Positions 9,195 through 19,108 of a stretch of DNA of 21,626 bases are shown here, one piece after another. The number at the start of each line of letters is the position of its first letter. Positions within the stretch are counted from its first letter, which is position 1. Origin of the DNA: Rhizoclosmatium globosum (taxonomy: Eukaryota; Chytridiomycota; Chytridiomycetes; Chytridiales; Chytriomycetaceae); NCBI GenBank assembly GCA_002104985.1, contig MCGO01000387.1, positions 1 to 21,626 of the forward strand, written 5' to 3'. The notes under the pieces are model-generated. The model did not search any database. It had not been told where the DNA came from and saw nothing but the letters and a program-made list of their open reading frames with translations. Made by a program: the position numbers and the translations under genes.

Positions 9195-10786
9195 TAGACT
9201 TCGGACAAATGGCGTTCAAATATAACTGTGCATTCGCGAGAGCAAAATCAGAATTGACATCTGTATGCAAATAATCACCAGTCATTCCCCATCCTTCCCC
9301 AACCAGTCTGTGAGTTTGTATACCATTTTGATCGATAACACTATATCCATGCTTTTTTGCCAGCTCTCTTGCGATTTTGTTGATATGCTCAGTTGCAGTG
9401 TCCACTTTCCCCATTTTCGGGTTCACAGTAACGTAGATTTTGTTCCTCGCCGTTCCTGCAAGCTCCCCTAACGCCTTATCCAACCATTCAGTGTAATTTC
9501 CAACCTTGTATTCAGGACCTTCTGGATTCTTCCAATGGATAAGATCGTGCAGCCCGGAAGAGAAGAACAGATAGTCTTGTTCCTTTGTCGGAAGTGTCCT
9601 CCAGACACCATTTGAGCGCTTCCAATCCGTTTCCAAACTTAATCCAAGCTTGTCTTCATAGTTGCGACAGGACTCTGGATACGAAGACCGAAAACGCATC
9701 CAATCAGAAAACATGGAGTCTCTAAAAGCCCACGCTCCATCAAATCCATGACAAACATCTAAACTTGGGACCCAGACATGACTCAAATACGATGGAGGGT
9801 CCGCATGGTTGAAGGTTGTTTCCAACTGTGCTTCTCGGTAATTCCGGTCATGGCAGGTTGCAGTGGACGGAGGACAATGAACCTCAGCATAATCATCAAG
9901 GATATGAAATATTAAACGGTTCACGGATTCTGCCAGTGTGGAATCCCCCATCAAAGTGATGTTCTTGTTCGCCACGCAATCACGACTTTCTTGAACATTG
10001 AAGTAGTGCATACGACATTTCGCTGGTAAGAATCGCAGAAAGAAAGGCTGATCCCCAACGTTATGCATCCATTTTGATGTATCAACAAACGAAGTTTTCG
10101 CATCTGGAAGTAAGAGTGGATTCAAATATCGTCCTCCAAATTGCAAATCTGCCAAATCGGATAGTGAGCAGAATGGAAGAGTTTTCAAGTGGGTTGATAA
10201 TCGCTTCTTGGCTGACGAAAAATAATAGGGTTCTCTGAACGTAACCAAAAATCGACGGAGGGCTGTCCTTTCAGGTCCAAGATGAAAGTATGCCCGCTCC
10301 CAAATCCAAGGCTCATCCAAAAGAACTGCGTCATCGAAAATAGTGACTTTAAATTCCCCGGATGTGAACATTATAAACGTGAACTGGTTGTCTCAAATTA
10401 GTTGGGTTTTGTGTATGACAAAATCAAAATACCTCCACATGAGACTCAGGATATATGGAACTTGGTTTGAGAAACTGGCGCTCTAATGCGTCATTGCCGT
10501 TGTTGTGCTCAAACAGTATGGTCAAATAAGGACGAACAGTTGTCCCCTTCGCAGGCACTATTCGCAACGTGTGCACAGAGCCCGAGGTCAACACTTTCGG
10601 GAACAAGATGTAGTCAGTTTCCAGTTGTATTGTTTTATCGGTCCTGGGGTTGAAGGTGCTCATGGGGAGTAATCGAACGCTTGACTTGTGGAAAGAGCTA
10701 GTAAGGAGGAAGCTGCCGTAAATGGCGAAACAACCGGCAATCAGAATGACAACAGCCAAGTATCTGACACGTTCACGTAATTGCAT
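9190..10786 (-). CDS. NXPE-like type II membrane protein with SGNH-type domain
   Basis: Likely Golgi or secretory-pathway enzyme or cell-surface protein acting on glycans or lipids as an esterase/acyltransferase; substrate unknown. Exons 10786-10433 and 10383-9190, 49 bp intron, 515 residues, no frameshift. A short basic N-terminus (MQLRERVRY) precedes one hydrophobic segment (LAVVILIAGCFAIYG), giving a signal anchor with a lumenal C-terminus. Residues about 40-150 look like a beta-rich Ig-like domain. The C-terminal half resembles the NXPE/PC-esterase clan: NITLMGDSTLAES with nucleophile Ser266, a central FFSSGLHDL block, and GDYLHTD near residue 491 supplying the Asp/His pair. Several paired cysteines fit a lumenal fold. 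The start at 10786 is the first ATG; the upstream extension has none. Confidence 0.72.
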
Positions 10787-10900
10787 TGCTTGTGTGATAC
10801 TGAGGGAAATGAAAATTTTGTGAACAGGCAATATCAGTCAGTTTTCCGGAATTATGCTCTCCCTTTTCTTGTGTGCATCATGCCAGAGCTGTCTTTTGAC

Positions 10901-10906
10901 TATATA
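10901..10906 (-). promoter_or_regulatory. TATA-like box upstream of the NXPE-like gene
   Basis: TATATA about 115 nt upstream of the ATG at 10786, inside the 204 bp spacer to the next gene. It is the only TATA-like element there. Function inferred from position. Confidence 0.3.
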
Positions 10907-10967
10907 TCAAACATTGCACTTCACAAAGAGGATTATTTAAACTTGAGTGAGAGCCATCCGCTACCCC

Positions 10968-10973
10968 TTTATT
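10968..10973 (-). terminator. Poly(A) signal of the small unknown gene
   Basis: ACAATAAAG on the minus strand, 17 nt after the TGA at 10993-10991. Confidence 0.6.
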
Positions 10974-10990
10974 GTATTACTGTATAATAA

Positions 10991-11515
10991 TCAGAGGATA
11001 CTACACTTGAACCTCCGCCAAAATCGTGCCTCTTGCACAGGTAACACTCTAGTCCCCTTAATGTCAATTTGTCCAACAGCCCTCGTCTTGTGAACCCACT
11101 TATGCCTCCTCAGCTCTCGAATCCATGTCTTCAAACTTCCTCTGGGTAAGTGATCGCCCCAACAAAAGCTGATTGTCCCAGCTTCGGGATCAAGGCTCTC
11201 TGTGAGTTTTAGGGTTCCAAGGAGGAGACCAACGACGTCAATGATGTAGTCTGGTTCGCTTTCGGTCAAGACTTCTTTCAGGATCTTCCAGTTGTATATG
11301 TTTGAAGGTGATTTGTGTTGGTATTCGAGGAAGGAGAGGAGGCCTCGAAGAAAGGGTTCGGCGTATAGACGGTTGGACCAGCGTTGGAGGAAGAGTGGTA
11401 TTGCGATGGGCTTTGGAGAGGCTAATGCGGCTAGAAGTGATTCAACTTTTGCCTTTTGAGCGTCTGTGTGGAAGTTGGCGTCTCGGTTGTTGATTGGCAC
11501 GTCTCGTTGTTCCAT
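10991..11515 (-). CDS. Hypothetical protein, 174 residues
   Basis: Uninterrupted single-exon ORF from ATG 11515 (MEQRDVPINNRD) to TGA 10991. No family is recognised. The protein looks globular and mostly helical: a Leu/Ala-rich first half (ESLLAALASP, RGLLSFLEYQ), a middle LKEVLTESEPDYIIDVVGLLLGT, and a basic aromatic C-terminus (WIRELRRHKWVHK, RFWRRFKCSIL). No signal peptide, membrane segment or zinc motif. It starts only 45 nt after the stop of the upstream arrestin-like gene on the same strand and has its own poly(A) signal, so it is treated as a separate gene. Good codon continuity over 525 nt supports reality; function unknown. Confidence 0.65.
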   Translation of the reverse strand: MEQRDVPINNRDANFHTDAQKAKVESLLAALASPKPIAIPLFLQRWSNRLYAEPFLRGLLSFLEYQHKSPSNIYNWKILKEVLTESEPDYIIDVVGLLLGTLKLTESLDPEAGTISFCWGDHLPRGSLKTWIRELRRHKWVHKTRAVGQIDIKGTRVLPVQEARFWRRFKCSIL

Positions 11516-11537
11516 CTTTCAACAATTCCAAGATATA

Positions 11538-11543
11538 TTTATT
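11538..11543 (-). terminator. Poly(A) signal of the arrestin-like gene
   Basis: ACAATAAAT on the minus strand, 17 nt after TAA 11563-11561 and only 22 nt before the next gene's ATG. Cleavage would fall at or inside the start of that gene. Confidence 0.6.
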
Positions 11544-11560
11544 GTTCACTTATGCCACAT

Positions 11561-14465
11561 TTAATGTTCCGACATAGCTTTCCTTTGCTCCTGAATCATC
11601 ATACTCTCACACTTGACGCTACAAAAGAGTTTCGACTGACCATACCCCACCTTCTTCTTTCCACACTCTGGCCTTAAACACTCTGGCTCAGGCTCCCGCG
11701 GCAAACTGGAGCTTTTCATAAGCCCAATTCGTCCACCCCAAGTCCCCGTCGCTGGGGCCGACGATGACGAGCCAGACGGGGCCGGAGCTGGAGGCGACGA
11801 TGTACGCGAAGGTTTTGCTTTCGCCTTGAGAGCATTCCCCAAAGGTGTCTTCACTTCTGCCTCGAACACGCGAATGCAGTCACCCCAAATTCGATTCGCA
11901 AGCTCCTCCAACACCCGTCCTCTTCTGGCCCCATTCCCGCGTAGAATATACTTCCCTTGAGTTCCTCACGCAGCGGCTTCATTACACTTCCACATTGACT
12001 TTGCAAGTCGTCGTCGTCTATAATGGCTTGCGCATCAATGGCGGCTTGCAGGGCCTTACGGAGGCTTCGGATTTGTAGTTTAAGCTCGTCTTTCTTGTCT
12101 TGCTCGAAAATGGAAAGAACTTGCGAGTCGATTTGAGAGAATTCCGTCTAAAAGGGTTCAGGTAAGGATGGGGAAGCAGATGAAAAAAGACCATACCTCG
12201 AGAGAAACAATCAAACTTTGCATGTCTTTGGGATCACGAATAACTCCTTGTAATACTTCTCTGGCTCCTCTTAGAATACGCTGTTTATGAACGCTTCGCT
12301 CACGTGCGCCCATTAATACTTTGTAGTTTCTTTTGATGGATTGTCTGTAGTCCGTTGCAGCACTTTCACAGATTTGGTTAACGAGATCTTCGCCGTTATT
12401 GGGTGATGGGGTGTCGAATTACGAGATGATGTAGAGGAAGCAGAAGATGTCGGTTGCTGAGTCGGAGCTGCGGATTTGGAGAACCACCATCGTCGCTTAG
12501 GTGCTGGTTGTGGAGATATTGCTGGCGATGGGATTGTTGAGGGTGGATCGAGTTTCAGAGGTTTGATGGGTGGTGCCGAGTCAGATAAAGATGGTGGGGG
12601 TGGATAATGATGCGTTTCTAGAGCTGGGTTTCGGAGAGGTGGCGGTGGTGGTGAGACTTCCTGGAGTTTCGCCGGGAGAGCGACTGGACTGGTTACAATA
12701 GGCAAATTGGATACACTCGTCGTCATAGGACGCGGGGCAGCTGAATAGTCTGGTGGCGGGTGGTTTGGCGGCCGAGGATACACTGGTGGAGGCGATAAAA
12801 TTGGGGCCGACATAACTGGCGGAGCAGACTGTGTTGGGGCTGAAGATACAATTGGTCGAATCTCTTCCACAGGCTCGGAAATGGCAGGAGTGATGGAAAC
12901 TGCAGCAGATGATGTTCTCAGATTTGAAGAACTTTTCATCTTCGCAACCTCTCGTCTCAATTGTTCCAGTTCCTCTCTCTGCTGTTGCATAAAACGTTCA
13001 TGTTCTTCCGCTGCACGACGTTCTTCTTCTTCGCGTAGCTCACGTCCCGAGAAGTTTCGATTCTCACCCTCTCAAGCTCCAATCTCGCCTCTTCATTTTG
13101 GCGAAGTTCTTGTTCCATCTGGATCTGAATTTGCAAAGATTCTGGCGTCACATTAGGGACTGGATGAACTGGTGAAGCCCATGGCTGCTGGGATGGGGTC
13201 AACAAAGTTGGTGTTCCAAGAGTCACAGGAGAAGGCGGCATCATCAAAGGAGCCAAATAACCAGCATTAGGCATTCTTTGTTGTTGATTCTGCTGTGGGA
13301 GAGGACCGCTCCCCATACGTTGGGACTGGGACGAAGGTGCAAGACCAGGCGAACGAGGAATCCAAGGAGTTAAGGTCAAAAGACGAGGTCGTACGACAGG
13401 TCCAACATTAATCCCTCCCATTCCCTCCAACATTTCGACTGCTTCATCATAGTTGGCAGGAATAATGAGCTGCTGTACGTCAGGTAAAACCTCAAACTCG
13501 ACAGGTCCCAGCATCTCAAACTTTCCATCAGGAAAAGTCACAGCGAACCGTAAAAAGTAAGCATTATCGATTGGTCCGAGGAATACCGTGGGTGGTAGTT
13601 GAGGGAGTTGAAATTGGAGCGTGTATGTACTTCCATACCCTTGATGAATTGGAGGAAGTTCGAAGCTCTGAATGATTCTCTCAACAACCCGACGTGAGCC
13701 GGATTGGCTTGGATAAACAGCTTTTTGAACAAGTTCCATATAGGTAGCCTTGACAGGAGTGTTGGGTGGAGCTTGATGGGAATATAGAAGTGTCACGGGC
13801 TGAAGCGGCAAGAACATATTCCTCCTGGCTTGGACGCTGAGTACTGATCCATAGACTGACCCTGCTTGCTCCAGGAAACGGATTGGATCCATGGACGCAG
13901 CAATCATTTTTGGCGATGTGAGGACGATAGGGTGGTCTGCGACGATCGCTTTGTTGTCCTGTAGAGGGAGGCGAGCCCGAATGACATATCTGATTCCGTA
14001 TATTTCCGATCTGTCCACTGCTACGTAGGTGAAGGAAGGTGACAGGTTCGAAGGAACCCTTATTGAAAGTGAGAAGGTGTGGGATCCTTTTCCAAGGTTC
14101 TGTATAACAAATGTCACCAATTCAGCTTTCTAATGGAGGTAGGAATACCTGTGGTTCGGCCAGCTTTTGAGAAACAGTTGCAAAGACCTCTTCTGTATCG
14201 ACCCGTCCTAGCACCAAGTCCGTCAGCACTTGCCCCTCCTCCCCGCACCCGAAACCAAATCCAACAAAGCAAAAAGCGACAAACCTTCCGCCAGGGCCAC
14301 GCGCGCAAGGCCCACGAGTTCCACGACAACGGACCCCGTCGCTTCAACGCCGCCATCCGCACCAACGATTAGATCAACCCACGGCGCTGGTGATGACGTC
14401 ATCGCTTCGCCGATTCGGAGCTGCGCCGGAAGAGAGTGGAATGCGAACAGGGCGGGTGTGGACAT
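11561..14465 (-). CDS. Large arrestin-fold protein with Pro-rich linker and novel C-terminus
   Basis: Probable cargo adaptor of the arrestin-related trafficking type; partner unknown. Exons 14465-14149, 14099-12197 and 12147-11561 (two 49 bp introns). Restoring single missing bases near 14240, 13047, 12418 and 11937 makes each exon a whole number of codons, 937 in total. Order: arrestin N-lobe (HTFSLSIRVPSNLSPSF, IYGIRYVIRARL), arrestin C-lobe (VERIIQSFELPPI through GPVEFEVLP), a Gln/Pro linker, a charged coiled coil (ELREEEERRAAEEHERF), about 180 residues rich in Pro/Ser, then a helical region (GEDLVNQICESAATDYRQS onward) and finally a Cys cluster C-x4-C-x11-C-x3-C that may bind zinc. No PPxY ubiquitin-ligase motif was noticed. 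Without the restored bases it appears as three or four ORFs, two of them overlapping as TAATG at 12315-12311. Confidence 0.75.
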
Positions 14466-14588
14466 TTGGTTGGTGGTGGATTGAAAAGGGATTGATGGAT
14501 TTGGTTGAATCCTGTTTGACTTGTTTTGGACTTGCTTCTTGGAAATCACAACAACTGTCGCACTTGCAACATCTGTTTTCGAAATCAG

Positions 14589-14594
14589 TTTATT
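14589..14594 (-). terminator. Poly(A) signal of the 201-residue unknown gene
   Basis: GCAATAAAC on the minus strand; the hexamer begins one nt after the TAG stop (14598-14596). Confidence 0.65.
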
Positions 14595-14595
14595 G

Positions 14596-15201
14596 CTACG
14601 GATTATGGTTGCGTCCTTGATTGGGTGTAAACAGTACTCCTCCCTTCTTCTCTGAGCCTCCTTCCTCCTCCATTTCTACATGCTGTAAATATTTAGGTAT
14701 ATACATTGCTCCAAACCATCCGATATGCCCTGCTTTTTTCATTCCCTTAAGCATTAATTCGTCCAATTTGTCTTTGTTTCCATATTCTCGGTGTCGATTC
14801 AACACCGAATTCACTGTCGACACAATCAAATGGAGTGCACTGTTTCCTTTCCACTTCCAGTATTCGGTATAGCATGCGACTACAATAAATTGCAGTAAAT
14901 GGTCAGGCGTTAGTCCATCAAACAGACTATATCCTGGCTTCATTTTTGGTCCTCCAAACGGATACGGCGATGAGTGAGAAAATAGTTCTCCTGCGATGCA
15001 ATAAATAAGACGGTGCGGGTGCACCCTGGTTGTGCGTAGTAATTGTTGGATATGTTGGATGCTTTTGACAATGAGAAACTCGTTGGACGAGTTTGGGGCT
15101 GATAAGTATAGCTGAAGCTGGGTATTTGTTGCTTCTGGAGCAAAGATCAGTGGCGGCGGGGCTTTGAAACTGCGCATCTTAGAGGCTGTATGCTGAAGCA
15201 T
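14596..15201 (-). CDS. Hypothetical protein, 201 residues
   Basis: Intact single-exon ORF from ATG 15201 (MLQHTASKMRSF) to TAG 14596. A second in-frame Met is at residue 9. No family is recognised. Visible features: a basic N-terminus that could be a mitochondrial presequence (no acidic residue in the first 20), a helical centre (FLIVKSIQHIQQLLRTT, LTPDHLLQFIVVACYTEYWKWKG, ALHLIVSTVNSVLNRH), and a charged C-terminus (EMEEEGGSEKKGG). There is no clear membrane helix and no catalytic motif. It lies between the start of the arrestin-like gene and a 600 bp divergent spacer shared with the drug transporter. Open frame and adjacent poly(A) signal support a real gene. Confidence 0.65.
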   Translation of the reverse strand: MLQHTASKMRSFKAPPPLIFAPEATNTQLQLYLSAPNSSNEFLIVKSIQHIQQLLRTTRVHPHRLIYCIAGELFSHSSPYPFGGPKMKPGYSLFDGLTPDHLLQFIVVACYTEYWKWKGNSALHLIVSTVNSVLNRHREYGNKDKLDELMLKGMKKAGHIGWFGAMYIPKYLQHVEMEEEGGSEKKGGVLFTPNQGRNHNP

Positions 15202-15800
15202 TCTTGTGAGTAAGGTGACAATCCCAAAATCTCAGCGACGATGGGGCGAGACGTGAAAACCTCAGGTGATGAGTAGATTTAACGTTTCCAGATTTCGTTG
15301 TTTAATCTTTGTTGCTTTGATTGGCTGAGCGCGGAAGCAGGAATTGCGGAAAGATGACGTTGCCCGATCTCCGTGACGTAAGGAAAAAATGCGAAATCAA
15401 CCAAGCAACTGGAAGCCCACTAAGTATCAGACTGTATATTGATTCATGGGGTTTGGTGGGCTTCAGGTTTACCCATTTCAATTTCTAAAGTGTATGTAAT
15501 ATGTTGTGGCGACTGATTCACATCTAAATTTGGACAAGGAAGGGCCAGCAACAAGTAACGCCAAGTGTTGCATTTTCACCTAACTGATGTTGCATGTTTA
15601 AGTTGGGTGGCGTACCGAATTCATCATCAACAAGAAAAACATGTGTAGCTGACGGATTTCTTAGCCACGTCAAGAAAGAAATAGCCGAATTATGTAATTC
15701 TACAAGGAAACCCTAATTCAAATTTGAATTCGTCATCTTGGGTTCACCCTCAAAAAAAATTGGGAGGGGTTTCCGTGGCATCACAAAACAGATCGTGAAA
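15202..15800. promoter_or_regulatory. Divergent promoter region with three TGACGT motifs
   Basis: The 599 bp between the unknown gene (-) and the drug transporter (+) hold TGACGT at 15355-15360, TGACGTAA at 15374-15381 and an inverted TGACGT at 15667-15672. There is also an inverted CCAAT box at 15320-15324 and one ATTTAACG near 15285. TGACGT is the half-site of ATF/CREB-type bZIP factors, which in fungi control oxidative and drug stress responses. Regulation of the pump by such a factor is inference. No ORF of note. Confidence 0.45.
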
Positions 15801-17707
15801 ATGACCACTGCGAAGGTTGAGGTCCTTGACGAAGAGAATGCCTTGCATCATGCATCCAAGGCCGAATTGCAGCAGCTTGAGATTGAGGAAGTCCCTAAAT
15901 CCGTGTTGACTAACGTCGAGTTCATCCTTGTCTTCGTGGTATGTGTCGTAGGCCCAAATTATATTGTGGATCCACTACTTTTATTGACGTTGGTACTGTA
16001 GGGTCTTGCATTGGCCGTCTTCCTTGCTGCTCTTGGTATGTTGTGCTGATGTAAGTTGAGTTTTGCTGATGATGAATTCAACACAGACCAGACCATTGTC
16101 GCCGTCGCCCTTCAAGCCATCGCTAATGAGTTTCAATCCCTCGAAGAAATCAATTGGATCGCTACCGGCTACTTCTTGACTGCCACAGCCTTCATTCCAG
16201 TGTACGGCCAACTTGCTGACATCTTTGGACGAAAGTCTGTGTTCTTAGTTGCGATTGGTATCTTTGAAGTTGGATCGCTTCTCTGTGGAGTGGCTAGCAG
16301 CATGAAGATGTTGATTGCTGCTCGTGCGATTGCTGGTATTGGTGGATCGTAAGTTTCAACTGTGATAACACTGGGCATTCGTGGCTGACACTCATGGGGC
16401 CGGTCCCCAAAATTTATAGTGGAATCTTCTCTCTTGTTGTTATTATTATCTCTGACCTCACTACTATTCGTGACCGTTCAAAGTACCTTGGTGTTATTGG
16501 AGCTTGTTTCGGTCTTGCTTCTGTTGCTGGGCCTCTTCTTGGTGGTGTCTTTGTTGATCATGTCTCATGGCGGTGGGTTTTCTACATCAACTTGCCAATT
16601 GGTGCCTTTACTATCGGAGTCGTTGTCTTTTTCTTGCGGCTGGGAACCTCCGCCAAGGAAAGCTTTGCTGAATCTTTCAGAAAGATTGATTTGCTTGGTA
16701 CCGTCCTTCTCGTTGCTGCTGTGATTTGTCTCTTGATTCCAATTCAGGGAGGAGGTACTCAATACGCTTGGGACTCACCTTTAGTCATCTCCTTGTTTAG
16801 TGAGTAGACTTTTAAGGATCTTAATACCATGCTTAAACAATAACTAGTTGTTGGCTCCATTCTCCTTGCTGCTTTTATTTACGTCGAAGGATGGGTGGCC
16901 AAGAACCCAGTCTTGTCCTTCGAGTTGTTCCAAAACAAGTTGGCTCTCGCTGTTTTTGGTACCGTCTTCTTCCTTGGATGTGGATTCTTCATCCTCGTTT
17001 TCTACGCTCCATTGTGGTTCCAAATTGTCATTGGATCCACTGCCACTGAAGCTGGTGTTCATACTATTCCATTGATCATGGGCCTCGTCGTTTTCTCTAT
17101 TATCACCGGTGTTGTTGCCACCACTACCGGGCTGTTCTGGTTCTTTTTGCCCATTTCTGCCGTCGTTATTGCTCTTGGAGCTGGTCTCATCTCAACCATG
17201 GACGAAAATGCCGAGAGCTGGAAGCAAATCGTGTACCTTTTGATTGCAGGAGCTGGAGTTGGTTGTGGAATCCAAACTGCGTTGATTGCCGCTCAAGTTT
17301 CAGTTCCTGAAAGACTCTTGTCCGCTGTCACCGCCACGACCAACTTTTTCCAGACGATTGGTGCTGTTGTTGGAATCGCTATCTGCTCTTCGCTTTTCAA
17401 CAATAACTTGGTTAGCAATTGCGCTACTGCCTTGTTGGCGAATAACGCGTCTCTTGCTGACGTTATGATTCCACCTGGCACCAATTTGACTGCATTTGTT
17501 GTATTCAAGGACTCATCTGTCTTACACAACCCAGCCTTTGTGGTTCCAGACAGTCCACTTCAACACGCATTGATTCAAGGATATTTGAAAACCCTCAAGA
17601 CCCTCTTTTACTTGCCAATTGGATTCTCGGCTGCCATGTTGATTATTGTGATGTTTGTCACCAAGCAACGATTGCCAAAGGGTACTGAGATTGCCATGGG
17701 CGGTTAA
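15801..17707 (+). CDS. DHA2-family multidrug efflux transporter (MFS, 14 TM)
   Basis: Proton antiporter exporting drugs or toxic metabolites across the plasma membrane; substrates unknown. Exons 15801-15938, 16002-16035, 16087-16348, 16420-16799 and 16848-17707 (introns 63, 51, 71, 48 bp), 557 residues, a usual length for 14-helix pumps, with no frameshift. A 40-residue acidic cytosolic N-terminus precedes TM1. Motifs: [10 protein letters not shown] (motif D1, residues 57-66), [10 protein letters not shown] (motif A, 98-107), [12 protein letters not shown] (motif C, antiporter signature, about 176-187), then [12 protein letters not shown], typical of the group. The last loop before the final TM carries an Asn-rich segment ([17 protein letters not shown]), as in many fungal members. 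The start at 15801 has good context (AAAATGACC). Nothing suggests a secondary-metabolite cluster nearby. Confidence 0.94.
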
Positions 17708-17762
17708 GTATCCAATTTTTCCCGTAGAAGCTTAAATCTCAGATTATTCTTGCATGAAGTAC

Positions 17763-17768
17763 AATAAA
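17763..17768 (+). terminator. Poly(A) signal of the drug transporter
   Basis: ACAATAAAC, 55 nt after the TAA at 17705-17707 and 25 nt before the next ATG on the same strand. Confidence 0.6.
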
Positions 17769-17793
17769 CCCACAGTAACGAACAGAAAGAATT

Positions 17794-19046
17794 ATGTTGC
17801 AAAACCGACGAGGCAACCCAACCACGTCGTCATTCCAGCGGCCCACGGACACCGCAGCAGCCACGGCTTCCCAGTCAGTGCTTAAGGTAGTCGACAAGCC
17901 TTTCTTTCCCCAGTATTGAATCCGTTGTTTCAAACAGCTGGTCGCCCAGGCCAGAAGCACAGGACGACTCAACCTTTCCAACCAGAGCCTGACCGCCGTT
18001 CCAGATGTCTTATTTACTCGCGCAGATGTTCGTGGAGCGGACGTGTCACTTGACCAAGGCGGTGGTAATTGGTGGGAGGAGACAGACCTTACGAAACTTG
18101 TGATTGCGGACAACGAGATTGAAAGCATCGATGAACGGGTTGCTGAATTGGGTGCGCTGACAATGATTGATGTGAGGATTCACTTTCCACCCCTTTTAAT
18201 AGGTGCTGATTCCTTAAACACTGACCCTTGAACACTTGACAGGCACACAACAACAAGATTTCAACGTTGCCTGACTTGTCGGCCCTTAGAAACTTGACAG
18301 TACTTCACTTGGCATCAAATAGTCTCGTTTCATTGCCAGACTCGATTTGGTTGCTTAACCTTGCTGAGTTGAACATATCGCACAACAGAATCACGTTCCT
18401 TCATATCCCGCCAACATCTCCAGCAGCTCTGTCGCTCGCAATTCTCGACGCATCCAACAATCAGCTGTCCAATTTACCTCTCACTTCAGCCCCACGTCTC
18501 ACAAAGCTTATGTTGAAATCGAATATGCTGAGTGGGCCACTTCCATTCCCACCACAAGGCACAACCCGTCCCGCATTCCCTCTTCTCAATAATTTGGATT
18601 TGTCTCATAACAGATTGACCACGCTGACAACATTGCCCTATCATACCCCGAACCTGATTATCCTGACCGCGTCACAGAACCAGTTGGAGGTCGTATTCAC
18701 ACTCACATCTCCGGTCGTATTGCCCGGGCTTCTGCAACTAGACTTGAGAATCAACAGACTCACGACACTTGAATGTCCTGTCACAGCACGGAACCTCAAG
18801 GAACTCCTTCTGCAGACAAATAAGCTTGTCCTGTTGAGTGGAGCATTGTATCTATCCGCAGTGGGGAGTTTGGAACACTTGATGTGCGCGAGAATAGTCT
18901 TGACGCGTTGCCAAAGGAGATTGTGGATATGGGCGAGTTGAAGCGCTTGTTGTTGAAGGCAATTTAATTCGTAACCCCAGACGTGCAGTTATTGAAAAGG
19001 GACTGCTGCTATGGTGCAGTGGATGAAGGAGCGAGTTGTTGTGTGA
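17794..19046 (+). CDS. LRRC40: LRRC40-type leucine-rich-repeat protein
   Basis: Non-enzymatic LRR scaffold of the LRRC40 family, cellular role poorly known. Exons 17794-17886, 17938-18171 and 18243-19046 (introns 51 and 71 bp). The N-terminal family block is clear: ARSTGRLNLSNQSLTAVP and WWEETDLTKLVIADNEI. About nine LRRs follow (LTVLHLASNSLVSLPDSI, LAELNISHNRITFL, LNNLDLSHNRLTTL and so on), then the typical end IRNPRRAVIEKG. At 377 residues it is shorter than animal LRRC40 (about 600), with fewer repeats. The last 170 nt need three missing bases (near 18879, 18955 and 19001) to read LDVRENSLDALPKEI, then EGNLIRNPRR, then the terminal MVQWMKERVVV and TGA 19044. Without them the frame stops at 18941. 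The rest is intact. It ends 57 nt from a convergent gene. Confidence 0.85.
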
Positions 19047-19102
19047 ATACTTGAGGTGATACGTTCATATTAATTGGAATGGAGCTCAGAATGAAGCGAG
19101 GT

Positions 19103-19108
19103 TTTATT
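19103..19108 (-). terminator. Poly(A) signal overlapping the GEP4-like stop
   Basis: CAATAAAA on the minus strand; the TAA stop codon (19106-19104) is part of the hexamer. Confidence 0.5.

Noticed and set aside
12313..12990. Separate Pro-rich gene downstream of the arrestin ORF
   Set aside because: It begins mid coiled coil and its frame joins the arrestin frame if one G is missing near 13047; treated as part of one gene.
14394..14401. Perfect CRE palindrome TGACGTCA
   Set aside because: It lies inside codons 22-25 of the arrestin-like gene; a chance occurrence in coding sequence is likelier than a promoter element.
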